This document shows, piece after piece, positions 36,009 through 45,272 of a stretch of 64,000 nucleotides of DNA. Each line of letters starts with the position of its first letter. The first letter of the stretch is position 1. A model generated the notes under the pieces. That model had not been told where the DNA came from and ran no database searches. It worked only from the letters and a program-made list of their open reading frames with translations. The position numbers were made by a program, and so were the translations under genes. Source of the DNA: Erysipelotrichaceae bacterium (GTDB lineage Bacteria; Bacillota_I; Bacilli_A; Erysipelotrichales; Coprobacillaceae); assembly GCA_018365815.1 (NCBI GenBank), contig JAGZJH010000006.1, positions 1 to 64,000 on the forward strand, in the 5' to 3' direction.

Positions 36009-37445
36009 ATGATGAATAAACATGAATATATCGAAAAACAAAAAAATAATCATCATATGAAAGAAATGGTGGCAAAAGATAAAAACCGTTTATCTTATCA
36101 TCTCATGCCACCTACTGGTTGGCTTAATGATCCAAATGGGTTATGTCAGTTCAATGGAATTTATCACATTTACTATCAATATTCGCCCTTTGATACCGGT
36201 TGGGGCACAAAACTGTGGGGACATTATACAACTAAAGATTGGATTCATTTTAAAAGTGAAGATCCTTTCTTATTTCCAGATCAAAGAATTGATCGAGATG
36301 GGGTGTATAGTGGTTCAGCATTTGTCCATCATAATAAAATACATTATTTTTATACCGGAAATGTAAAGTTATTAGATCAAGATTATGATTATATCAATGA
36401 AGGACGTGAACAAAATACGATTTATTTTAATAGTGAAGATGGGTATCATATCAGTTCTAAAGAGTTGTTATTAAACAATAATGATTATGGTATCAATATG
36501 TCTAAACACGTACGAGATCCTAAAATCTTTGAAAAAGATGGGGTTTTCTATATGGTCTTAGGGGCTAGAACTAAAGATAGTATTGGGTGTGTGTTGATGT
36601 ATCGCTCAACTGATTTAAAAAACTGGCAGTATTTTAATACCATTACAACCCCAACTCCATTTGGATATATGTGGGAATGTCCGGATTTATTTGAAATTGG
36701 TGGACAGTTGTTTTTAATGGTATGTCCTCAAGGGGTTAAACAAATTGGGTATCAATATGAAAATGTGTATCAATGTGGATATTTTAAACTAGATTTTAAT
36801 TTTACTGAAAATACTTATACAATAGGTGAATTTGTGGAATTAGATCATGGTTTTGATATTTATGCTCCTCAAAGTTTTAGTGATGAAAAAAATCGTCGTA
36901 TTTTAATAGGGTGGTTTGGTATTCCTGATGCGACTTATCATAATGATGTGACTTGTCAATATGAATGGCAACACGCTTTAACATTACCTCGTCAAGTCAC
37001 AAACAAAGACGGTTACCTTTGTTTTTATCCAATTGAAGAAACAAAAGCATTAAGACAAGAAGGTTTTGAATGTTTAATTCAAGAGTTAAATCAACAAAAT
37101 ATTGAAACTATTTGTTATGAAATGAATATTCAATTCGATCACAACCAATCATTTAATTTAAATATTCGTGATGATGTGTCTTTAAATTATGATAATGGTT
37201 TATTAACATTAATAATGTATGAAAGTGGTTGTGGTAGAAATCAGCGTCATATTGAAATTGATAATTTATTAAACATGACTATTTTTTCAGATACTTCTGC
37301 ATTAGAAATTTATATCAATGATGGACGTTATGTGATGAGTAGTCGTGTGTATAGTCAATCATTTAAACAAGTTCCTCATTTTAATCATGATGATTTAATT
37401 GGTAGTATTCATTTTTATCCATTGAAAGGATATGAAATTCATTAA
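36009..37445 (+). CDS. scrB: Sucrose-6-phosphate hydrolase (GH32)
   Basis: 478 residues. All GH32 motifs are canonical: nucleophile in GWLNDPNGL, transition-state Asp in VRDPKIF, and acid/base Glu in MWECPDLF. The C-terminal beta-sandwich is present. It splits sucrose-6-P to glucose-6-P and fructose. I choose the ATG at 36009, where AGGTG is 7 bases away, over 36003. No signal peptide, so cytosolic, as expected for a PTS product. Followed by a paralogue 1 base later. Confidence 0.92.
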   Translation: MMNKHEYIEKQKNNHHMKEMVAKDKNRLSYHLMPPTGWLNDPNGLCQFNGIYHIYYQYSPFDTGWGTKLWGHYTTKDWIHFKSEDPFLFPDQRIDRDGVYSGSAFVHHNKIHYFYTGNVKLLDQDYDYINEGREQNTIYFNSEDGYHISSKELLLNNNDYGINMSKHVRDPKIFEKDGVFYMVLGARTKDSIGCVLMYRSTDLKNWQYFNTITTPTPFGYMWECPDLFEIGGQLFLMVCPQGVKQIGYQYENVYQCGYFKLDFNFTENTYTIGEFVELDHGFDIYAPQSFSDEKNRRILIGWFGIPDATYHNDVTCQYEWQHALTLPRQVTNKDGYLCFYPIEETKALRQEGFECLIQELNQQNIETICYEMNIQFDHNQSFNLNIRDDVSLNYDNGLLTLIMYESGCGRNQRHIEIDNLLNMTIFSDTSALEIYINDGRYVMSSRVYSQSFKQVPHFNHDDLIGSIHFYPLKGYEIH

Positions 37446-37446
37446 T

Positions 37447-38877
37447 ATGAAAACAAAAGCTCAGATTATTCAAGAAATAGAAGAAGCAGAAGTTCATTAT
37501 CAACAAGTGAGTTTAGACCCATATCGTTTAAAATTTCATTTGATGCCTTTAGTAGGGTCTTTAGGCGATCCTAATGGAATGAATTATGTAAGTGGTGTTT
37601 ATCATCTATATTTTATCTATTCTCCTAGAAGTTACTTTAATGAAAGTCGTTCAGTCAATACCTGGGGACATTATACAACTAAAGATTTTATCCATTTCAA
37701 ACGTCAGTCTAATACCCTTTATCCTGATATCAAAGAAGATAGAAATGGGATATATAGTGGTTGCATTTATTTTGAAAATGGCGTTTTTCATACATTATAT
37801 ACAGGTAATGTAAGACTTCAAGGGGATTATGATTATGTATTAAACGGCCGTGAACAAAATTTAATTTATACCTATTCAAAAGATGGAATTCATTTTGATT
37901 ACCCTAAAACAGTTTTAATGAAAAATGAAGATTATCCTAGTGGGTTGACATTACACGTACGTGATCCTAAAATCTATAAAGAAAATGATATTTATTATAT
38001 GGTATTAGGCGCAAGAAAGATTGATGATAGTGGGTGTGTGTTATTATATCAATCGACTAATTTAAAAGATTGGCAGTTTATTCATGAAATAAATACCCTA
38101 AAACCATTTGGATATATGTGGGAATGTCCGGATTTAATTTGTTTAGACCATGATTACTTTTTAATCACTTGTCCTCAAGGCGTAAAACAACAAGGGGATT
38201 TATACCAAAATCAACATCAATGTGGATATTTTAAAATTGAGGGTGATTTTAAAAGTGATTATCAGTTAAAAACATTTAAACAATTTGACTATGGTTTTGA
38301 TTTCTATGCCGCTAGAACATTTAGTGATGGTAAACGTACAATTTTAGTGGCATGGTTAGGGATGTCTGAAAGTGAGTATACGATTAATCATATTACTCAA
38401 AAAAATGGTTGGCAACAAGCAATTGCTTTACCAAGAGTATTAGTTAATCGAAACGGTCAGATATATCAACAACCTTTAGAAGAAATGACACAACTTCGCC
38501 AAAGTCATCATCGTTATTTACTTAATCAAGATCAAGTGACATTTAATGCTTCCACTTTTGAATTAGTAGTTGCAATAGAAGATCAATCAAACTTTACATT
38601 AACACTTAAAAATGATTGTGTATTACACTATCAATCAGGTGTATTGAGTTTAAACATGGAGCATTCAGGTGATGGTCGATTATCAAGATACGTTAAACTC
38701 AGTCAGTTATATAAACTACAAATTTTTGTAGATACCAGTGCGATTGAAATATTTGTCAATGATGGGGAACTCACAATGTCTTCAAGAGTGTTTGATTTAG
38801 ATGATTGTGTTAAAATTGTGGCTTCAAAGGCAAAGGTTGATTATTATCAGTTAAGTGGTTATATTTATGAAATGTAG
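37447..38877 (+). CDS. Second GH32 glycosidase, divergent paralogue of scrB
   Basis: 476 residues, alignable with scrB along its length. The nucleophile motif reads VGSLGDPNGM instead of GWLNDPNGL: the Asp is kept but the Trp and Asn before it are changed. VRDPKIY and MWECPDLI are kept, so it is probably active with altered substrate choice (for example fructo-oligosaccharide phosphates). I use the ATG at 37447, which aligns with the scrB start; an ATG at 37432 overlaps scrB by 14 bases. Neither has a well-spaced ribosome site. Confidence 0.85.
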   Translation: MKTKAQIIQEIEEAEVHYQQVSLDPYRLKFHLMPLVGSLGDPNGMNYVSGVYHLYFIYSPRSYFNESRSVNTWGHYTTKDFIHFKRQSNTLYPDIKEDRNGIYSGCIYFENGVFHTLYTGNVRLQGDYDYVLNGREQNLIYTYSKDGIHFDYPKTVLMKNEDYPSGLTLHVRDPKIYKENDIYYMVLGARKIDDSGCVLLYQSTNLKDWQFIHEINTLKPFGYMWECPDLICLDHDYFLITCPQGVKQQGDLYQNQHQCGYFKIEGDFKSDYQLKTFKQFDYGFDFYAARTFSDGKRTILVAWLGMSESEYTINHITQKNGWQQAIALPRVLVNRNGQIYQQPLEEMTQLRQSHHRYLLNQDQVTFNASTFELVVAIEDQSNFTLTLKNDCVLHYQSGVLSLNMEHSGDGRLSRYVKLSQLYKLQIFVDTSAIEIFVNDGELTMSSRVFDLDDCVKIVASKAKVDYYQLSGYIYEM

Positions 38878-38911
38878 TATTTAGTAATGTGATTAAATAT
38901 TTTAAGGTATC

Positions 38912-38942
38912 AAAAAAGAACTTCAAATACGAAGTTCTTTTT
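38912..38942 (+). terminator. Terminator of the scr operon
   Basis: AAAAAAGAACTTC-N6-GAAGTTCTTTTT, symmetric; can serve the convergent membrane protein gene too. Confidence 0.88.
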
Positions 38943-38944
38943 GA

Positions 38945-39568
38945 TTAATTTTTAGACATTTCAAATGGAAATTTATGTGTTGTTTTTTCTTTGTTGATGT
39001 AAAGTAGTTGATATAAACTGACATAGATTGGCATAATTAATATCATTAAGTAATTAATTTTTGATAAAATTACACCGATATCGATATCTAAAAGTATGAT
39101 TTCAATAATCCCATATGAATTTCCCTCATTAAAACATAGTTTAATAATTTGAAAACATGATAGTTTGTCATAATAATCTATGATATAGAAATTGATGAAA
39201 GCAAATCTATATCTGATATAAAACATTGGAAATATAAATAACGCTAATCCTATCACAGAAGCAAGGGATACAAACATATTACAAATGACTGATTTGTACC
39301 AAAAAATAATTTTATGTTCAATAGGTTTGTATTTTATCGAATACATATAATTTTTGAGTGGCGGAATTATAAAAGTAGAGATGATTAAAAATAAAGTGAT
39401 GTAGTTTTTATCGTACCACCAAGCGTAAAACGAATCTGCATTTCGATTTGAATAGAATGGGATAAAGTTATCAATGAAAAATATTGCGACACCATAGAGA
39501 AACATTGACTGATAAGGCAAAAACAAACGCTTTTCATTCTCTTTTAAAACTTTTAGAATTTTACTCAT
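38945..39568 (-). CDS. Polytopic membrane protein, possibly DUF975-like
   Basis: 207 residues with about five hydrophobic segments. The stretch FQIIKLCFNEGNSYGIIEIILLDIDIG recalls the S-x(n)-M-x-G-x-K…L-x-L-S-F-I pattern of DUF975 proteins, but the match is weak. Start at 39568, with AAGGAG 9 bases upstream; a TTG at 39577 abuts the site. Function unknown. Confidence 0.65.
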   Translation of the reverse strand: MSKILKVLKENEKRLFLPYQSMFLYGVAIFFIDNFIPFYSNRNADSFYAWWYDKNYITLFLIISTFIIPPLKNYMYSIKYKPIEHKIIFWYKSVICNMFVSLASVIGLALFIFPMFYIRYRFAFINFYIIDYYDKLSCFQIIKLCFNEGNSYGIIEIILLDIDIGVILSKINYLMILIMPIYVSLYQLLYINKEKTTHKFPFEMSKN

Positions 39569-39857
39569 TAAAATCAACTCCTTGCTAAGTTATTATAATT
39601 CTTATTGATATCAATTTTCATTCATTATATCTCTGTACTTGATAACTATATCTAAATTGAATAATGCTCCCACCATAATACTTGCTTCTATTGATCTGTG
39701 TTAACTTTCTATATTCATTATATCATCTCAGTTATTTAAAAATATGTTTTTTTGGATTACGAAATTAACCTGATTATTAAATAAGATATGGTATAATATA
39801 TCAATAAGATGATAAAATTTAAAATGGGTTTAGTTATAAAAGAAAAGAGGTTCTAAA
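39569..39857. other. Intergenic region with promoters
   Basis: About 290 bases without a supported gene. It holds a probable -10 box (TATAAT about 39793-39798) for the DUF1146-spoIID unit. A 34-codon open stretch on the minus strand (about 39618-39722) has no start or ribosome site and may be a coding remnant. Confidence 0.4.
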
Positions 39858-40061
39858 ATGAGTTATGATATCATAAAATTAGTGATCTATATTGTAAGTA
39901 TAGTAGCAAGTATGTATGGGTTAAATTGCATTGATTTTCAAAGATATATTAAGAAAAATCGTGTTTTAGAGTTTTATGTATTTTATGTTGTATTATCTTT
40001 TGCTTTAGCCTATTTAATTGCTAATTTTATACTTTCATTTATGATGATTAGAATCGGGTGA
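39858..40061 (+). CDS. DUF1146 family small membrane protein (YwzB-like)
   Basis: 67 residues, two membrane helices, with the family look YDIIKLVIYIVSIVASMYGL NCIDF near the start and LAYLIANFI near the end. In Bacillus ywzB lies between atpC and spoIID; the same order holds here apart from the inserted sugar cassette. AGAGG ribosome site. Confidence 0.8.
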   Translation: MSYDIIKLVIYIVSIVASMYGLNCIDFQRYIKKNRVLEFYVFYVVLSFALAYLIANFILSFMMIRIG

Positions 40062-40065
40062 AATT

Positions 40066-40971
40066 TTGAAGCGATATGGTATTAAATGGAGTATTGTTGT
40101 GATTTTATTTATTTGGATTCAACTCGCTTTAAGTTCTGAATTAAAGGCATTGATTAATCCAATGGTGAACGAAAGTCAAAAAGAGAGTTATTATGAAGTA
40201 TCTGTGACTAAGAAAAATCAATCTAAAGAAGTTATTAATCTTAATGATTATTTAATTGGAGTTGTGGCAGGGGAAATGCCTTTATCTTTTGAAGATGAAG
40301 CAATCAAAGCACAAATTGTGGCAAGTCGGACGTATGTGTTATCAAGAGATTTAAAAGTTGATAATACGACCAATACACAAGTTTTTTTATCAAAAGATCA
40401 GTTAAAAGAGAAATGGAAAAATGATTTTGACACAAACTATCAAAGACTAAAACGATTAGTTCAAGAAACAAATAACCAAGTTTTAAAATATCAAGATCAA
40501 TACATCTCGGCATTGTTTTTTTCAAGTTCTAATGGTAAAACAGAAAATAGTGAAGATTACTTTGCTTCAAGCAGTGTGCCTTATTTAAGGTCAGTTGAAA
40601 GTGAGTGGGAGTTGTCGATTTGTCCTAATATTGAAAGAGAAGTTCATTTTACTTTTGGTGAACTAGAACAAAAATTTAATTTTAAAGTCAATTCTATTGA
40701 AATTGTTGATTATAAAGCTAGTGGTCGAGTGAATAATGTGAAAGTAAATGATAAAATTTATACTGGTAGAAATATTCGAGAATTACTTAATTTAGCATCT
40801 TCAGATTTTAGTATCGTTCAAGATGATACTGGTTATACGTTTCATACTGTGGGATTTGGTCATGGTGTGGGTATGAGTCAGTATGGTGCTAATGGAATGG
40901 CTTTGGCTGGTTATCAATATGAAGATATTTTAAAATACTATTATCAAGGAGTAGAAATCGTCAGTTTATAG
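40066..40971 (+). CDS. spoIID: Stage II sporulation protein D (SpoIID)
   Basis: 301 residues from TTG at 40066 (GGGTG 6 bases before). N-terminal membrane anchor, then the SpoIID/LytB domain: GVVAGEMPLSFEDEAIKAQIVASRTYV, a serine-rich FFSSSNGKTENSEDYF segment and the C-terminal GFGHGVGMSQYGANGMA. It is a peptidoglycan lytic transglycosylase needed for engulfment of the forespore (family knowledge). Together with spoIIQ it indicates a sporulating lineage. Confidence 0.93.
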   Translation: MKRYGIKWSIVVILFIWIQLALSSELKALINPMVNESQKESYYEVSVTKKNQSKEVINLNDYLIGVVAGEMPLSFEDEAIKAQIVASRTYVLSRDLKVDNTTNTQVFLSKDQLKEKWKNDFDTNYQRLKRLVQETNNQVLKYQDQYISALFFSSSNGKTENSEDYFASSSVPYLRSVESEWELSICPNIEREVHFTFGELEQKFNFKVNSIEIVDYKASGRVNNVKVNDKIYTGRNIRELLNLASSDFSIVQDDTGYTFHTVGFGHGVGMSQYGANGMALAGYQYEDILKYYYQGVEIVSL

Positions 40972-41015
40972 AATAATTTTATTTATAATGGAAATACTGT
41001 ATTTGAGGTGAAATT

Positions 41016-41621
41016 ATGAATAAAAAAACATATCGAATTGGGTTATTAGTATGTTTATCTGTCTTTGTCTTTTTAACTGGACTGATGATTTATGAAAACG
41101 TCAATACCGAACCGACTCAACAAGTTGTTTCAGTGAATAATGAAAAACCGCCTGTTGTGGAAGTCGAAACAGAAAAGTTATTAAAACCATTTAATCAAGA
41201 CATTAAAGCAGTAAGATATTTTTATGAAAAAGACGATGAAGCATCAAGACAGTCTTCATCATTAGTGTACTTTGAAGGGGTATATCGACCTAATCAAGGA
41301 ATGGACTTCGCCAAAGATGATACTACCTTTGATGTAGTGGCAAGTTTAAGCGGAAAGGTCATTAATAAAAAAGATGATCCTATTTTTGGAACTTGTTTAG
41401 TGATTGAAAGTTCAGAAGGTGTTGTTTTAACTTATCAAAGTCTTAATGATGTGAAAGTTGAACTTAATAGTGAAGTCAAACAAGGTGACATCATTGCTTC
41501 AAGTGGTGAAAATATTTATGAAGCTGATTTAGGAAATCACTTACATTTTATTGTGGAAAAAGATGGCGTAATTTTAAATCCAGAAAAATGTTTTGATAAA
41601 GCAATCGACGAAATTCAGTAG
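41016..41621 (+). CDS. spoIIQ: Stage II sporulation protein Q (degenerate LytM/M23 domain)
   Basis: 201 residues. N-terminal membrane helix (about 8-26), then a LytM fold. The HLHF motif is kept (GNHLHFIVEKDG). The first zinc-ligand motif H-x2-3-D reads PNQGMDFA, so the His is replaced by Gln. The B. subtilis SpoIIQ also lacks one zinc-ligand His, whereas clostridial SpoIIQ usually keeps it. The protein should form the forespore channel with SpoIIIAH. GAGGTG ribosome site, 44 bases after spoIID. Confidence 0.88.
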   Translation: MNKKTYRIGLLVCLSVFVFLTGLMIYENVNTEPTQQVVSVNNEKPPVVEVETEKLLKPFNQDIKAVRYFYEKDDEASRQSSSLVYFEGVYRPNQGMDFAKDDTTFDVVASLSGKVINKKDDPIFGTCLVIESSEGVVLTYQSLNDVKVELNSEVKQGDIIASSGENIYEADLGNHLHFIVEKDGVILNPEKCFDKAIDEIQ

Positions 41622-41640
41622 CATTTTTTGCTACTTTTTC
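41617..41640 (+). terminator. Terminator after spoIIQ
   Basis: AGTAGCA-TTTTT-TGCTACT with T-run, overlapping the stop codon. Confidence 0.75.
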
Positions 41641-41711
41641 TTATTTTATTGCTAGATTATCTACGATAGTATGCTATAATGATGTGGCATAGGGTTAAAG
41701 GAGGTAAGGAA

Positions 41712-42707
41712 ATGGGATTTTCTAAAGAAATTGGTATCGACTTAGGTACTGCAAATATATTAATTTATGTTAAAGGCGAAGGAATTGTTGTCAATGAGCC
41801 ATCTGTTGTTGCAATGGACGTTGGTAATGGACGTGCATTAGCAGTAGGTGAAGAAGCAAAAGAAATGTTAGGAAAAACACCTGGTCGTGTTCAAGCAATC
41901 AGACCTTTAAAAGATGGTGTTATTGCTGATTTTCAAGTGACTGAAATTTTAATTACACATTTTATTAATAAATTAAATTTAAAAGGCGTATTTTCAAGAC
42001 CGACTATTTTAATTTGTTGCCCATCAAATATTACATCTATTGAAAAAAGTGCAATTAAAGATGTTGCAGAACGTTGTGGTGCAAAACGCGTATTTATTGA
42101 AGAAGAACCAAAAGTAGCCGCTATTGGGGCTGGGTTAGATATTTCAAGACCGGCAGGTCATATGGTAATTGACATCGGTGGAGGAACTACTGATGTTGCG
42201 GTATTATCATTAGGTGATATTGTCACAAGTACATCTTTAAAAATCGCCGGAGATCGCATGGATGAAGAAATTATTCATTATATTAAAGATAAATATAAAT
42301 TATTAATCGGTGATCGTACAGCAGAACAAATTAAAATTGAAATCGGTACAGCAGTTAAAGGTTCAAGAACTGACAAAACAACAATGGAAGTAAGAGGTAG
42401 AGACTTAGTCACTGGACTTCCTCATACTATTGAAATCAGTTCAGATGAAACTGAACTTGCTTTAAGAGAAAACTGTGCAACTATTGTAAGTGCAGCTAAA
42501 TCTGTATTAGAAAAAACACCACCTGAATTAGCAGCTGATATTGTTAGTCGTGGAATTTTCTTAACAGGTGGAGGAGCCTTATTACATGGTTTAGATACTT
42601 TATTAGAAAATGAATTAAAAGTACCTGTATTTGTTGCAGAAAATGCATTAAACTGTGTTGCCGAAGGTTGCGGAATTATGTTAAATAATTTACATTATGT
42701 AAAATAA
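41712..42707 (+). CDS. mbl: MreB-family rod-shape protein (Mbl)
   Basis: 331-residue bacterial actin. Phosphate-binding loops EIGIDLGTANILIYVKGEG and MVIDIGGGTTDVAVLS and the adenine motif FLTGGGALLHGLDTLL are intact. It organises cell-wall synthesis along the cylinder. Start at 41712, with AAAGGAGGT 6-8 bases before; an in-frame ATG at 41679 precedes the ribosome site. Position after spoIIQ matches Bacillus mbl, hence the symbol, though mreB is also possible. The spoIIID gene found there in Bacillus is absent. Confidence 0.9.
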   Translation: MGFSKEIGIDLGTANILIYVKGEGIVVNEPSVVAMDVGNGRALAVGEEAKEMLGKTPGRVQAIRPLKDGVIADFQVTEILITHFINKLNLKGVFSRPTILICCPSNITSIEKSAIKDVAERCGAKRVFIEEEPKVAAIGAGLDISRPAGHMVIDIGGGTTDVAVLSLGDIVTSTSLKIAGDRMDEEIIHYIKDKYKLLIGDRTAEQIKIEIGTAVKGSRTDKTTMEVRGRDLVTGLPHTIEISSDETELALRENCATIVSAAKSVLEKTPPELAADIVSRGIFLTGGGALLHGLDTLLENELKVPVFVAENALNCVAEGCGIMLNNLHYVK

Positions 42708-42793
42708 TTTCAAGTTATAGATGTAGTCACAATGTTTGGTATTTTAAAATATCGAATAGTGTTGTATAAAATTATAATAAATAAAATGATTAG

Positions 42794-42820
42794 GAACTTC
42801 AATTGAAGTTCTTTTTTTTA
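42794..42820 (+). terminator. Terminator after mbl
   Basis: GAACTTCAATTGAAGTTC palindrome then TTTTTTTT. Confidence 0.88.
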
Positions 42821-42972
42821 ATTACAACTTTTAAAAATTAATCTATATATGAGCATTTTTATAAAAAATATTCAATAACAAAGCAATTTAAATAGGTGCT
42901 ATACCTTTTTTTTCTTATACAAGTTGTCGATAGTTAAAAATATGGTATAATGTTGGCAATAGGAGGCTTATG

Positions 42973-44808
42973 ATGAATAATGAAATAATATTATCTTTTA
43001 TTGTGGCTATGATAGTGTCATCATTATTAGTGCCTATAGTTAAAAGAATTGGAAATGAGTTAAATATTATCGCAAAAGTTAACCAACGAACAATTCATCA
43101 TGGTAAAATAGTTCGTATTGGGGGTTATGCTGTTTATATAAGTTTTATTGTATGTGCCTTTTTCTTTTTAAAAACAGATCAACAAATTAATTCTATATTA
43201 CTTTCGGGATTTTTGATATTTTTCGTGGGGTTATATGATGATATTCATGACTTAAAACCAAAAGTGAAATTAGCAGTTGAATTTATAGCGGCAAGTGTAG
43301 TTATTTTTTATGGTAAAATAGGATTACAAGGAATTATAATTCCTAATTTTCCAGAGTATGTAGGAAGTATCATTTCGATAATTATTACATATGGTTGGAT
43401 TATTGGGATTACAAATGCATTAAATTTAATAGATGGATTAGATGGCTTATGTGCGGGTATTTCAATTATTGTATTAGTGACTATTTCTTTAAATAGTTTG
43501 CATTTTGGTAGAACAGATATTGCAGCATTGTCGTTATTACTTGCAGGTTCTGCTTCAGGATTTTTGATGTATAATTTCCATCCTGCCTCTATTTTTCTTG
43601 GCGATTGTGGAGCGTTATTTTTAGGATTTATGATTTCAGTCATTTCTTTACTGGGATTTGGATATAAAAGTTCTGCATTTTTTACTTTAGGTGCTCCAAT
43701 TATCGTTTTAGCAGTGCCTATAATGGATACACTCATTGCAATTATTAGACGTAAAGTTAATCATAAAAAATTTTCAGAAGCAGATCGAGGACATTTACAT
43801 CATCAATTAATGTTTAACCTTAATCTAGGACATCGTGGAAGTGTATTGATTTTATATATTGCGACATTTTTATTTTCAATGGCATCATATTTATATTTAT
43901 ATGATAAAATTTTAGCGATTATTTTATTTGTTGTTTTGATGATTTGTTTTGAAATTTTTGTAGAATATACAGAAATGATTAGTCGTAAATATCGTCCAAT
44001 TTTAACATTTGTCAATATATTTATACGTAGCGATAAACTACCTATTTTAAGTAGTGTTGAAAATGATTTAGCGAAGGCAAAAAATATTAAAGATGAAAAC
44101 AAAGAAAAACAAGATTATTATCAAAGAAAAGCAAAAATATATGAAAGGGCTAGAAGAATTATGAAGAAAAATAATCAGAAAAAAATAATTATTGCTTGTA
44201 GTGTTTTAATGGTTTTAATAATTACTTGTGTAGTGATTATTTTAGTTACACCAAAACAAAAAACTGCTGAAACGCCACCAATTACACATGAGGTTACTAA
44301 TCAATATGTGCTTTCTAAAAATCCTACTACAAAACTTCAAGAAACTTATGATTTATTAATTCAAGCAGATCAAGCAGGAAATCAAGAACAAGAAATTTCA
44401 TATGTTGCGGCATATTTCGCAACTGACTTTTTCACTTGGTCTAATAAAAGTGAAAGAGAGGATATTGGTGGTATCAGTTATGTTTTAAAAAATGTTAGAC
44501 AAGATTTTGCGTCATATGCACTTCGTGATTATTATGCAGATTTTGTAGAACATGAACGTAAGTACACAAAAGAAGGGTTACCGGAAGTGAGCGATTATGT
44601 CATTAATTCTGTTACACCTTCAAAATTAAAACTAGAAATCGAAGGATTTGAAGATAAAGAAGTATTTGATGTAGAGTTAAATTTAACTTATGTCAATAAA
44701 CCTAATGGTATGCCGACAAATTCATTGAAAAATTCAGTTTTAATAAGTGTTGTAGAGGATAATGGTTTATATTATGTTGTCGGTGTTGATTATAAAAACG
44801 CTAAATAA
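42973..44808 (+). CDS. TagO/WecA-type undecaprenyl-phosphate sugar-1-phosphate transferase fused to a membrane-anchored extracellular domain
   Basis: 611 residues. Residues 1-350 are a polytopic TagO/MraY-superfamily transferase: FVGLYDDIHDLKP (about 85-96), NALNLIDGLDGLCAG (148-162), HPASIFLGDCGALFLGF (203-219) and DRGHLHHQL (271-279). It should start wall teichoic acid or polysaccharide synthesis. A charged linker (365-400) follows, then a new membrane helix (404-426) and an about 180-residue extracellular domain without recognised family. Ordinary TagO proteins end near 350-360. The second part begins with its own Met (44161), like a formerly separate gene. Start 42973: AGGAGG 6 bases upstream. 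Confidence 0.85.
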   Translation: MNNEIILSFIVAMIVSSLLVPIVKRIGNELNIIAKVNQRTIHHGKIVRIGGYAVYISFIVCAFFFLKTDQQINSILLSGFLIFFVGLYDDIHDLKPKVKLAVEFIAASVVIFYGKIGLQGIIIPNFPEYVGSIISIIITYGWIIGITNALNLIDGLDGLCAGISIIVLVTISLNSLHFGRTDIAALSLLLAGSASGFLMYNFHPASIFLGDCGALFLGFMISVISLLGFGYKSSAFFTLGAPIIVLAVPIMDTLIAIIRRKVNHKKFSEADRGHLHHQLMFNLNLGHRGSVLILYIATFLFSMASYLYLYDKILAIILFVVLMICFEIFVEYTEMISRKYRPILTFVNIFIRSDKLPILSSVENDLAKAKNIKDENKEKQDYYQRKAKIYERARRIMKKNNQKKIIIACSVLMVLIITCVVIILVTPKQKTAETPPITHEVTNQYVLSKNPTTKLQETYDLLIQADQAGNQEQEISYVAAYFATDFFTWSNKSEREDIGGISYVLKNVRQDFASYALRDYYADFVEHERKYTKEGLPEVSDYVINSVTPSKLKLEIEGFEDKEVFDVELNLTYVNKPNGMPTNSLKNSVLISVVEDNGLYYVVGVDYKNAK

Positions 44809-44818
44809 TTAGGAAGAT

Positions 44819-45256
44819 ATGATTTATACCAAACTTACTTCTTTAGCAATGGATATAGCTTATCAAGCACATCATGGACAGGTTGATAAAAGTGGTAGAC
44901 CTTATATATTTCACCCTTATCATTTAGCAGACCAAATGGATGATGAATATAGTATTAGTATAGCCCTGTTACATGATGTCATAGAAGATACTCCCATTAC
45001 TTTTGAAGAACTTGAAAACTATTTCCCTATCGAAATTATCGAAGCCTTACGTTTATTAATACATGATCAGTCAGTAGATTATTTTGAATATATTAAACAA
45101 ATTAAAAAAGATCCCCTTGCTTTGAAAGTTAAAAGAGTGGACTTAGTTCATAATATGGATCGTAGTCGTTTAATAGAGGACAATTTGAATGAAAATTACT
45201 TAAATCGATTATATCAAAAGTATCAAAAAGCACTTGATTTATTGAAAGAAGAGTAA
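44819..45256 (+). CDS. HD-domain hydrolase, SpoT/MESH1-like
   Basis: 145 residues. HD motifs resemble the hydrolase half of RelA/SpoT: AMDIAYQAHHGQVDKSGRPYIFHP, ALLHDVIEDTPIT (HDxxED) and KVKRVDLVHNMDR. It could hydrolyse (p)ppGpp or a related nucleotide; small alarmone hydrolases are this size. Follows the TagO fusion by 10 bases with AGGAAG, likely same operon. Confidence 0.8.
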   Translation: MIYTKLTSLAMDIAYQAHHGQVDKSGRPYIFHPYHLADQMDDEYSISIALLHDVIEDTPITFEELENYFPIEIIEALRLLIHDQSVDYFEYIKQIKKDPLALKVKRVDLVHNMDRSRLIEDNLNENYLNRLYQKYQKALDLLKEE

Positions 45257-45272
45257 AATAAAAAAAGAATAC

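Noticed and set aside
39618..39722. 34-codon minus-strand open stretch ending in …FRYSYQVQRYNE
   Set aside because: No start codon with ribosome site and no family recognised; may be a remnant but not supportable as a gene.
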